NCBI GenBank assembly: GCA_043101635.1
Contig: JBICIE010000219.1
Span: forward strand, 1 to 9,103
Source of the DNA: CAYMJK01 sp043101635
Lineage (GTDB): Bacteria; Planctomycetota; Phycisphaerae; Phycisphaerales; UBA1924
Reading direction: 5' to 3'
DNA length: 9,103 nucleotides
Under the pieces are notes generated by a model, which did no database searches, had not been told where the DNA came from, and saw only the letters and a list, made by a program, of their open reading frames with translations. A program made the position numbers and the translations under genes. Shown in pieces: positions 1-5,532 of the stretch (positions are counted from its first letter, which is position 1; each line of letters starts with the position of its first letter).

Positions 1-372
1 CATGGCGAAGGTGAACAGGTCCGGCCGGGCGCCGCGGGCGATCAGGGCCTCGGCGATGTCGGGCCGGCCCATGTGGCTGGCAGCGCCGAGCGCAGTTTCC
101 CAGTCGCCGAAGCCCCAGTCGTAGGCCGCGCGGGCCAGCGAGGGATCCTCGGCGAGCAGGGCCTCGACCCGGTCGAGATCGGTGTGGCTGGCGCCGACGA
201 TGGCACGGGCCCGGGCGAGGGAGGTGGTGGGATACTCGGCGCCGAGGGCGCCCTCGCCGGGTTCGGGCTCACCAGCGCCCGCTGCGCGCGCCATCGCGGG
301 CGCCGCGGCGGCGCCCAGCAGCCCGGCAGCGCCCGCGCCGATCATCCCGCGCCGCGTCAGTGTTCGTTGCAT
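1..372 (-). CDS. Tat-exported ankyrin-repeat protein, N-terminal part (truncated by window edge)
   Basis: The minus-strand frame opens with ATG at 372 and stays open to the window edge (124 residues visible). Residues 1-30 form a twin-arginine signal: TRRGMIGAGAAG with the Arg pair at 7-8, then an Ala/Gly-rich hydrophobic stretch and an Ala-rich cleavage region near AMARA. This predicts export of the folded protein. From about residue 50 the sequence reads as ankyrin helices: a helix with VEALLAEDPSLA, then DWETALGAASHMGRPDIAEALIARGARPDLFT, the typical TALxxAxxxGxxxIxxxLIxxGAxPD pattern (residues about 87-122). A strong Shine-Dalgarno (GGAGGAA) lies just before the ATG and supports this start. 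Ankyrin repeats bind proteins, but no partner can be inferred. The gene lies downstream of the lipoprotein gene on the same strand, separated by 249 bp that hold the inverted repeats. The C-terminus is outside the window. Confidence 0.85.
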   Translation of the reverse strand, partial: MQRTLTRRGMIGAGAAGLLGAAAAPAMARAAGAGEPEPGEGALGAEYPTTSLARARAIVGASHTDLDRVEALLAEDPSLARAAYDWGFGDWETALGAASHMGRPDIAEALIARGARPDLFTFAM

Positions 373-400
373 GGTTCCTCCATCCCGCTGGGCGGACTTC

Positions 401-430
401 ACCACAGAGGCACAGAGGGCACAGAGGAGG
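401..430 (+). repeat. Repeat block A, left copy
   Basis: A 30-nt block starting ACCACAGAGGCACAGAG, with three CACAGA cores at 403, 411 and 420. It matches the inverted copy at 581-610 at 27 of 30 positions. This block type is absent around the GxxExxY cassette. Confidence 0.75.
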
Positions 431-458
431 GAATATGTGTGCTCGAGCGGGCTTGATC

Positions 459-488
459 ATCCACAGATGGCCACAGATGAACACAGAT
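459..488 (+). repeat. Repeat block B, copy 1
   Basis: A 30-nt block starting ATCCACAGATGGCCACAGAT, with CACAGA cores at 462, 472 and 482, exactly 10 bp apart. It is nearly identical to the B copies at 532-561 (inverted), 3097-3125 and 3526-3554 (inverted). Confidence 0.8.
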
Positions 489-531
489 AAGACCGGAGCA
501 TGATGCAGGCGCGCTGACTGCCTCTTCTGCC

Positions 532-561
532 ATCTGTGTCAATCTGTGGCCATCTGTGGAT
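532..561 (-). repeat. Repeat block B, copy 2 (inverted)
   Basis: Read on the minus strand this matches the copy at 459-488 at 28 of 30 positions; the two differences lie just after the second CACAGAT. It forms the inner right arm of the palindromic unit. Confidence 0.8.
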
Positions 562-580
562 CAGATCCCCTGCTTCCTGT

Positions 581-610
581 CTTCCTCTGTGATCTCTGTG
601 CCTCTGTGGT
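581..610 (-). repeat. Repeat block A, right copy (inverted)
   Basis: Read on the minus strand it begins ACCACAGAGGCACAGAG like the left A copy and matches 27 of 30 positions. It ends 12 bp downstream of the lipoprotein stop codon, so a transcript leaving that gene would run straight into the palindrome. Confidence 0.75.
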
Positions 611-621
611 AGAAACTCCGG

Positions 622-939
622 CTACTGGAGCCCCACCTGCCGCTTGCCGTGCACCCTGGCATCGCGGAAGGTCACGATGATCTGCCGGTCGCCCTCGGTC
701 CAGACGTAGACGGCCTCGCTTGCCTTCTGCCCCTCCAGCCCGGTGGCGCCGATGCCGACGCCGCCGGCGGTCTGGTCCTCGCCAGCGCCGCCGAGGATGG
801 TCTCGACCTCGCTGAGGGTCATGCCATCGGCGATGGTGTTGTAGTTGTCCATGGTGAGGTTGTCCTCGCAGCCGGCCAGCGGGCCGATGGCCGCGGCGAG
901 CGAGAGGGCGATGGCGCAGGCGAGAACGCGTTGACGCAT
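622..939 (-). CDS. Small SmpA/DUF3862-like lipoprotein
   Basis: A 105-residue protein with a short signal peptide (MRQRVLACAIALSLAAAIG) and the lipobox LAGC, so Cys24 is the predicted lipidated residue. The mature part begins EDNLTMDNYNTIADGMTLSEVETILG, matching the pattern of the BLIP-like small-lipoprotein group (SmpA/OmlA, DUF3862), where a 'GMT-x-EVxxILG' helix is followed by a short glycine-rich stretch and a beta hairpin. The hairpin here is VYVWTEGDRQIIVTF, then a basic end (VHGKRQVGLQ). The start at 939 is favoured by a perfect AAGGAGGT Shine-Dalgarno at 948-955, 8 nt upstream. Longer readings of this frame would run into speA. Family members act in envelope assembly or have no known role, so I claim only the lipoprotein nature and fold resemblance. 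It is divergent from speA. Confidence 0.8.
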   Translation of the reverse strand: MRQRVLACAIALSLAAAIGPLAGCEDNLTMDNYNTIADGMTLSEVETILGGAGEDQTAGGVGIGATGLEGQKASEAVYVWTEGDRQIIVTFRDARVHGKRQVGLQ

Positions 940-947
940 GGCTCGGG

Positions 948-969
948 ACCTCCTTCTGCGGGCAGTGTA
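948..969 (-). promoter_or_regulatory. Ribosome binding site and possible -10 box of the lipoprotein gene
   Basis: On the minus strand AAGGAGGT (948-955) sits 8 nt before the ATG at 939 and is fully complementary to the 16S anti-Shine-Dalgarno. Just upstream TACACT (964-969) resembles a sigma-70 -10 box, but no good -35 is seen at the usual distance. The RBS is firm; the promoter is a guess. Confidence 0.4.
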
Positions 970-1057
970 CCCGAAATGTCCGCCCCGCCGGGCCGCCGCA
1001 GGGGGAAATCCCGCCGGGTCGCGTAGGATTCGCTTCGCCCCGCATCTGAGAAGCCCC

Positions 1058-1072
1058 GGAGGGATCCGCTTG
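1058..1072 (+). promoter_or_regulatory. Ribosome binding site that fixes a TTG start for speA
   Basis: GGAGGG at 1058-1063 is followed after 6 nt by TTG at 1070-1072, in frame with the arginine decarboxylase. No ATG or GTG with a comparable signal is present near the expected N-terminus. The upstream in-frame ATG at 938 lies at the start of the divergent lipoprotein gene. Confidence 0.65.
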
Positions 1073-3085
1073 ACGACGAGTTCGCACACGACCAGCCCGC
1101 CCCCCGCCGCCAGCAGGAGCCATTCGACCAGTGCGCCCACCGGCCAGCAGCCGGCCGAGGGCTGGAGCGTCGCCGACGCCGAGGAGCTGTACGGGCTGCG
1201 CCGCTGGGGCAAGGGGCACTTCGCCATCAGCGAGCGCGGCACGGTGCTGGTGATGCCCGATGGCCGGCCGGAGCGGGCGGCCGACCTGTACGACATCGTC
1301 GCCGGCGTGGATGAGCGCGGCATCATCGCGCCGGTGCTGATCCGCTTCCCGGACATGCTCAGCCAGCGCCTGCGCCGGCTGCGCGAGGCCTTCGACCGCG
1401 CCATCGCCGACCACGGCTACACCGGCGGCTACAAGTGCGTGTACCCGATCAAGGTGAACCAGCAGCGCCGCCTGTGCGAGGAGATCCGCGACCTGGCCGA
1501 GGGCCTGGGCTTCGGGCTGGAGGCGGGCAGCAAGCCGGAACTGCTGGCGGTGCTGGCCCTGACGGCCGGGCGCCCCGGCATGCCGATCATCTGCAACGGC
1601 TTCAAGGATGAGGAGTACATCGAGGCGGTGATCCTCGCCGGCAAGCTGGGACGCACCATCTACCCGGTGGTGGAGCGTTTCAACGACCTGCAGCTCATCG
1701 CCGAGATGGCGGCGCGGCACGATGTCCGGCCGCACATCGGCATCCGGATCAAGCCGAGCGCCCGCGGGGCCGGGCGCTGGGTCTCCAGCGGCGGGATGCG
1801 CTCCAAGTTCGGGCTCTCAAGCTCCGAAGCGCTGCGGGCTCTGGAGTTCCTGCAGGAGCGCAACATGGCGCCCTGCCTGGAGATGATCCACTTCCACATC
1901 GGCAGCCAGATCTGCGACATCCGGCAGTTCAAGGGCGCCATCAGCGAGCTGGCCCACACCTACGCCGAGCTGCGCCGGCTGGGGGCGACGGGGCTCAGCG
2001 TGGTGGATGTCGGCGGCGGGCTGGGCGTGGACTACGACGGCTCGGCCTCGGCGTGGGACTCCAGCGTGAACTACGACATCGACGAGTACGCCGCGGACGT
2101 CGTGCACCGCATCAAGAGCGTCTGCGACGATGCGCGCCAGCCGCACCCGACGATCCTGAGCGAATCCGGCCGGGCCATGGTGGCGCACTCGACGGTGCTG
2201 GTGATGGATGTGCTGGGCAAGACGCGCTTCCCGCGCGACCCGGAGTTGGATGTCATCAAGGCCCGCCTCAGCGAAGAGGAAGAGCCGCCCCAGCCGGTGC
2301 TGGACCTGCTCGACGCGCTGGAGCGGGCCAGCGGCGATCGGCCGGTCGAGGCCTTCCACGACGCCGCCCAGGCGCGGGAGGAGGCGGCAAGCCTCTTCTC
2401 GCTGGGCTACATCAGCCTGCCCATGCGTGCCGCGGCAGAGCGGCTGTACTGGGCCACCGGCCGGCGGGTGATGCTCAACCCGGCGGTGCAGGCCGAGGAG
2501 GAACTGTCCGAGGAGCTGCGCGAGCTGCCGGTCTCCCTCAGCGACATCTACTACTGCAACTTCAGCCTGTTCCAGAGCCTGCCGGACGCGTGGGCCATCG
2601 ACCAGGTCTTCCCGATCCTGCCGATCCACCGGCTGGATGAGGAGCCGCTGCGCCGCGGCGTCCTGGCCGACATCACCTGCGACTCGGATGGCAAGATCGA
2701 CCGCTTCGCCAGCCCGGACGGCGCCGACTACAAGCGCACGCTGGAACTGCACGAGCTGAAAGAGGGCCAGACGTATTACCTCGGCGTGTTCCTGGTCGGG
2801 GCGTACCAGGAGGTGCTCGGCGATCTGCACAATCTCTTCGGCGACACCAACGCGGTGCACGTGAGCATCGACGAGGAGGGCGGGTGGACCGTCGAGGAAG
2901 TGATCGAGGGCGACACGGTGCGCGAGGTGCTCAGCTACGTGCAGTTCGACCCGCGCGAACTGCGCCGCGAGATGCGCAAGGACGTGGAGAAGGCGGTGAA
3001 GGAAGGCCGCCTGCGCGTGGATGAGAGCCGCAGCCTGCTGCGGTTCTACGACGATGGGCTGGATGGGTATACGTATCTGGAGTAG
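1070..3085 (+). CDS. speA: Biosynthetic arginine decarboxylase SpeA
   Basis: PLP-dependent enzyme converting arginine to agmatine and CO2, the first step of the agmatine route to putrescine. With the TTG start at 1070 it is 671 residues, close to the usual ~630-660 of SpeA. After a ~30-residue Ser/Thr/Pro-rich leader the conserved domain begins WSVADAEELYGLRRWGKGHF. The PLP lysine is K128 in YPIKVNQ. HIGSQ (276-280) and VDVGGGLGVDYDG (G315-317) form the barrel's cofactor pocket. The C-terminal half holds NFSLFQSLPDAWAIDQVFPI and DITCDSDGKI, whose Cys537 is the second-domain active-site cysteine. All key residues are present, so it should be active. It heads a plus-strand gene series with a polyamine-type synthase next in line. 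The original speA-to-synthase spacer appears to be split by the GxxExxY cassette, which starts 11 bp after the stop. Confidence 0.96.
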   Translation: MTTSSHTTSPPPAASRSHSTSAPTGQQPAEGWSVADAEELYGLRRWGKGHFAISERGTVLVMPDGRPERAADLYDIVAGVDERGIIAPVLIRFPDMLSQRLRRLREAFDRAIADHGYTGGYKCVYPIKVNQQRRLCEEIRDLAEGLGFGLEAGSKPELLAVLALTAGRPGMPIICNGFKDEEYIEAVILAGKLGRTIYPVVERFNDLQLIAEMAARHDVRPHIGIRIKPSARGAGRWVSSGGMRSKFGLSSSEALRALEFLQERNMAPCLEMIHFHIGSQICDIRQFKGAISELAHTYAELRRLGATGLSVVDVGGGLGVDYDGSASAWDSSVNYDIDEYAADVVHRIKSVCDDARQPHPTILSESGRAMVAHSTVLVMDVLGKTRFPRDPELDVIKARLSEEEEPPQPVLDLLDALERASGDRPVEAFHDAAQAREEAASLFSLGYISLPMRAAAERLYWATGRRVMLNPAVQAEEELSEELRELPVSLSDIYYCNFSLFQSLPDAWAIDQVFPILPIHRLDEEPLRRGVLADITCDSDGKIDRFASPDGADYKRTLELHELKEGQTYYLGVFLVGAYQEVLGDLHNLFGDTNAVHVSIDEEGGWTVEEVIEGDTVREVLSYVQFDPRELRREMRKDVEKAVKEGRLRVDESRSLLRFYDDGLDGYTYLE

Positions 3086-3096
3086 GGACAAAGATC

Positions 3097-3125
3097 ATCC
3101 ACAGATGACACAGATGAACACAGAT
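3097..3125 (+). repeat. Repeat block B, copy 3 (left end of cassette)
   Basis: A 29-nt B block starting ATCCACAGATGACACAGATG, one base shorter than the copy at 459-488. It contains the start codon of the GxxExxY gene at 3105 and a second in-frame ATG at 3114. Confidence 0.8.
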
Positions 3126-3518
3126 GGAGAGCAGGATCCGCGGACGCGGGTGATCATCGGCGCCGCCCTTGAGGTGCACAATGAACTCGGCCATGGGTTT
3201 CTGGAGGCGGTGTATCAGGAGGCGCTTGCAGCCGAGTTTGCCTTGCGGGAAGTTCCATATGTTCGCGAGGCGGAGTTTGCCGTTCAGTACAAGGGCGCGG
3301 TCCTGGGGTGCGGCTTTCGTATCGATTTCGTGTGCTTCGACGATGTCATCGTGGAATTGAAGGCTCTTCGGGAGCTGACCGGGGTCGAGCAGGCCCAGAC
3401 ACTCAACTATCTGAGGGTCACTGGGCATACCGTTGGGCTGCTGATCAACTTCGGGGCGCCGCGGCTGGAAGTGAAGCGACTGCGGTTCGACGCGGCGCTG
3501 TGTGGACGTCGCACCTAG
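3105..3518 (+). CDS. GxxExxY protein (PD-(D/E)XK nuclease-like)
   Basis: A 137-residue protein of the GxxExxY family (PDDEXK_3 type). Visible marks in order: an N-terminal helix VIIGAALEVHNELGHGFLEAVYQ with the name motif GFLEAVY (31-37, Glu34); YKGAVLGCGFRIDFV with Asp74; VELKAL with the E-x-K pair Glu84/Lys86; then QAQTLNYLRVTGHTVGLLINFG (about 96-117). Asp, Glu-x-Lys and Gln match a PD-(D/E)XK catalytic core, so nuclease chemistry is plausible, but I know of no firm biochemical role for the family. Family proteins are usually ~120-140 residues, so it looks complete. I chose ATG 3105 because further upstream the frame overlaps speA; 3114 is an alternative. Neither has a Shine-Dalgarno. The first residues, MTQMNTD, are encoded by the flanking repeat. 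Flanking inverted repeats and lower GC suggest later arrival. Confidence 0.88.
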   Translation: MTQMNTDGEQDPRTRVIIGAALEVHNELGHGFLEAVYQEALAAEFALREVPYVREAEFAVQYKGAVLGCGFRIDFVCFDDVIVELKALRELTGVEQAQTLNYLRVTGHTVGLLINFGAPRLEVKRLRFDAALCGRRT

Positions 3519-3525
3519 GTTTCTT

Positions 3526-3554
3526 ATCTGTGCCCATCTGTGTCATCTGTGGAT
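3526..3554 (-). repeat. Repeat block B, copy 4 (right end of cassette, inverted)
   Basis: Read on the minus strand it matches the left-end copy at 27 of 29 positions; only the two bases before the last CACAGAT differ. It ends one base before the GGAG that serves the next gene. Confidence 0.8.
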
Positions 3555-3559
3555 CGGAG

Positions 3560-4672
3560 ATGCTGGTGAAGAAGTGGACGAAAGAAGAACTGCTGGCTAA
3601 TCCGGTGGAGCACATCGACCCGGCGGCGTTTGACGCCCGGCCGGTGATCGACAGCTACCGGAAGATGGCGTACTCGGCGCGGACGCTGGCGTCGGCCGCG
3701 GACATCTACTCGCAGATGCTGGCGGACACCGGCTGCGCGGTCGTCCTGACGCTGGCGGGGAGCCTGATCAGCGCCGGGCTGAAGAAGACGATCATCACGC
3801 TGGTCGACAACAACATGGTCGACGCGATCGTCACCACCGGCGCCAACATCGTTGACCAGGACTTCTTCGAGGGCCTCGGCTTCCGCCACTACATCGCGCC
3901 GGGCAGTCCCGAGAACCCGCCGGTGGATGACCCGACCCTGCGCGACCTGATGATTGACCGCATCTACGACACCTACATCGATGAGGAAGATCTGCGGGCC
4001 TGCGACGACACCACCAAGAAGATCTTCGATGAGGTCGAGCCCGGCGCCTACTCCTCGCGCGAGTTGCTGGAGCGCATGGGCGCCTACCTCGCCGCCAACC
4101 ACCCGGACAACGAATCGATCACGCTGGCGTGCCATCGCAAGGGCGTGCCGATCTTCGCACCGGCCTTCAGCGACTGCTCGGCCGGCTTCGGCATAGTGCT
4201 GCACCAAGTGGAGCGCACCGAGCGCGGCGAGGGCATGGTCGCCTTCGACTCGGGCAAGGACTTCCGCGAACTGACCGAGATCAAGCTGCGCTGCGCCGAC
4301 ACCGGGCTGCTGATGCTCGGCGGCGGCGTGCCCAAGAACTTCGCCCAGGACATCGTGGTCGCCGCGGAACTGCTCGATGAGCGGCGCATGATCAAGGGCG
4401 CAACCGGCCAGGCCCGCGGCGGCGTGGCCATGCACAAGTACGCCATCCAGATGACCGTGGCCGACAGCCGCGACGGCGCCCTCTCCGGCTCCACCCTGCG
4501 CGAGGCGTGCAGTTGGGGCAAGGTGGATGTGGTGCACGAGCAGATGGTCTTCGGCGAGCTGAGCGCGCTGCTGCCGCTGCTGGCGTCCGACGCGTATCAC
4601 CGCGGGGCGTGGAAGCAGCGCCCGGAGCGCCGGTTCAGCGAGATCTTCAGCGCTGCCGCGGCGGGGGCTTGA
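3560..4672 (+). CDS. Deoxyhypusine synthase-family protein, probable homospermidine synthase
   Basis: NAD-dependent aminobutyl transferase of the deoxyhypusine synthase (DHS) fold, 370 residues from ATG 3560, the usual size. Family marks are the N-terminal VEHIDPAAFD, the Rossmann-like part GSLISAGLKKTIITLVDNNMVDAIVTTGANI, LGGGVPKNF (Lys259), and DGALSGSTLREACSWGK, where Lys321 aligns with the catalytic Lys329 of human DHS; Glu315 and Trp319 are also kept. Three substrate-site positions differ from human DHS: His288 is Asn260, Asn292 is Asp264 and Asp316 is Leu308. Bacteria lack eIF5A, and a cyanobacterial homologue (SpeY) makes homospermidine, so next to speA a polyamine role is likely. The exact product is inferred. 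GTG at 3566 is a good alternative start because GGAG (3556-3559) abuts the ATG but lies 6 nt before the GTG. The frame runs upstream to 3308, but that part is a shadow of the GxxExxY gene. Confidence 0.92.
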   Translation: MLVKKWTKEELLANPVEHIDPAAFDARPVIDSYRKMAYSARTLASAADIYSQMLADTGCAVVLTLAGSLISAGLKKTIITLVDNNMVDAIVTTGANIVDQDFFEGLGFRHYIAPGSPENPPVDDPTLRDLMIDRIYDTYIDEEDLRACDDTTKKIFDEVEPGAYSSRELLERMGAYLAANHPDNESITLACHRKGVPIFAPAFSDCSAGFGIVLHQVERTERGEGMVAFDSGKDFRELTEIKLRCADTGLLMLGGGVPKNFAQDIVVAAELLDERRMIKGATGQARGGVAMHKYAIQMTVADSRDGALSGSTLREACSWGKVDVVHEQMVFGELSALLPLLASDAYHRGAWKQRPERRFSEIFSAAAAGA

Positions 4673-4691
4673 GCGGAGGGCGGCGGCCGAC

Positions 4692-5453
4692 ATGAGCAAG
4701 GGAGTCCGCTGGCTGCGACTCGCTATCGTGTGTGGAGCCGCAGGGCTGCTGATCTCGGTCTGCGCCGCCTGGGCCTTGTCCCTGTGGCCGATGCGCGAGT
4801 ACGGCTACACGTACCAGCTTCAGGTCAGTGACCGCCCGCCCGAAGAGCCTCGCTCGTATCCTGTCTACACGCTGGTCAACAGCCACCGCTTCGGGCTGCG
4901 GTACTCTGCGATCTGGGACAATCCCGGGCACAGGCCGATCAACTCAATCGCTGCGGAGGCGATGCGGGCCCAGATTGCAGAAGCGCCGGATCATCCGCTC
5001 GATGCGACGCTGGTCAAACGAACCTGGCCTTCCTGGCTTCCCGACGTTGCTGATGATGGAGCTTACTCGGAGTGGGGCGCACGGGCAGCGGGGTGGCCGT
5101 TTCTTTGCCTGACGTCTCGCTCGTTTCATCGATCCGAAGGTAATCGGCAGGCGCTCTGGCTGGCGCCCATCAGGCAGGCTCCAGCAACGGCCGCGCCGCG
5201 AGGCTGGGCGGGTGATCCTGATATGGGCTCTGTTCCGCTGCGCCCGCTGCCTGCCGGCCTTTTGGCCAACGCGACCTTCTATGGCGCCATCCTCTTGCTG
5301 CTGGTGGTGGCGCCGCGCATCGTCCGGAGCGCCCTTCGTCGACGCAGAGGCGCCTGCATCCAGTGCGGCTACGACCTCCGTAGCGCCTTGAGCACCTGCC
5401 CCGAGTGCGGCGCAGCCGACGTCAGGTTGGCCCAGAATCAGAAGGTGACGTGA
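4692..5453 (+). CDS. Two-TM membrane protein with C-terminal CxxC/CxxC zinc ribbon, function unknown
   Basis: 253 residues. An N-terminal membrane segment (about 10-30) is followed by a ~155-residue soluble part without a recognised domain, a second hydrophobic segment (about 189-208, FYGAILLLLVVAP), a basic RSALRRRRG stop-transfer, and the zinc ribbon CIQCGYDLR...CPECGA with Cys222, 225, 236 and 239. With both ends likely cytoplasmic, the middle part would be periplasmic. This ending, a TM helix plus Arg-rich stretch plus CxxCGYDLR ribbon, is one I associate with planctomycetes, where it occurs on otherwise dissimilar proteins. No function is known to me. It starts 19 nt after the DHS-family stop. 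GGAGGG at 4675-4680 lies 11 nt before the ATG, a slightly long but usable spacing, so it may be co-transcribed. The sequence is somewhat less GC-rich than its neighbours. Confidence 0.85.
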   Translation: MSKGVRWLRLAIVCGAAGLLISVCAAWALSLWPMREYGYTYQLQVSDRPPEEPRSYPVYTLVNSHRFGLRYSAIWDNPGHRPINSIAAEAMRAQIAEAPDHPLDATLVKRTWPSWLPDVADDGAYSEWGARAAGWPFLCLTSRSFHRSEGNRQALWLAPIRQAPATAAPRGWAGDPDMGSVPLRPLPAGLLANATFYGAILLLLVVAPRIVRSALRRRRGACIQCGYDLRSALSTCPECGAADVRLAQNQKVT

Positions 5454-5532
5454 ACCGACGAACCGCGCGGCTCTCGCGAAGGGATCGTTCTGCGCGCGGA
5501 CCTGGTGCGAATCGCAGCCCTAACCTCCCTTC

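Larger units (their letters stand above)
401..610. repeat. Composite inverted repeat, arms A-B / B'-A', no gene inside
   Basis: Two CACAGA-rich block types occur in mirrored order: A at 401-430, B at 459-488, then B inverted at 532-561 and A inverted at 581-610. The A pair matches at 27 of 30 positions and the B pair at 28 of 30, by direct comparison. The 43-nt centre (489-531) and the segments between A and B (431-458 and 562-580) are unrelated to each other. No convincing gene fits; the reading frames crossing the region are low-complexity translations of the repeat. This unit fills most of the 249-bp gap between the lipoprotein and ankyrin genes. It could fold as a long cruciform or RNA hairpin, or be a MITE-like solo form of the element at 3097-3554. 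Confidence 0.8.
3097..3554 (+). mobile_element. Putative GxxExxY cassette bounded by 29-bp inverted repeats
   Basis: A 458-bp unit bounded by B repeats in inverted orientation (3097-3125 and 3526-3554; 27 of 29 positions identical), with one 137-residue gene filling the interior. It sits between the speA stop (3085) and the next gene's start (3560). Removing it would leave only about 16 bp between two polyamine genes, as expected for an intact operon. The interior is visibly less GC-rich (58-60% in two counted 60-nt lines) than the neighbouring genes. No transposase is inside and no clear target-site duplication is seen, so any movement would need an outside enzyme or an unknown role of the nuclease-like protein. 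Calling it mobile is inference. Confidence 0.5.

Noticed and set aside
457..465. DnaA-box-like TCATCCACA within repeat B
   Set aside because: It differs from TTATNCACA at the second base, occurs only as part of the repeat, and there is no dnaA, dnaN, AT-rich region or box cluster.
401..488. Possible CRISPR-like array of short repeats
   Set aside because: Units are only 8-10 bp apart, with no spacers, and the blocks are arranged as inverted pairs. No cas gene is present.
938..1069. Extension of speA upstream to ATG 938
   Set aside because: It would overlap the start of the divergent lipoprotein gene and cross its perfect Shine-Dalgarno. The added residues look non-coding, and TTG 1070 has a well-spaced GGAGGG.
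539..1735. Long minus-strand reading frame of 398 codons
   Set aside because: It runs antisense through speA and out of frame through the lipoprotein gene, and its protein is His/Gln/Arg/Ala-rich low-complexity sequence typical of GC-rich shadow frames.
1817..3091. 424-codon minus-strand frame opposite speA
   Set aside because: It lies entirely opposite a well-conserved decarboxylase, with no domain pattern and biased His/Val/Ala/Arg content. It is an antisense shadow.
3308..3559. Extension of the DHS-family protein upstream to ATG 3308
   Set aside because: This stretch is an out-of-frame reading of the GxxExxY gene and of the repeat; family proteins begin near KKWTKEELL.
3524..4699. 391-codon minus-strand frame opposite the DHS-family gene
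   Set aside because: Same kind of shadow; the plus-strand frame has all DHS motifs.
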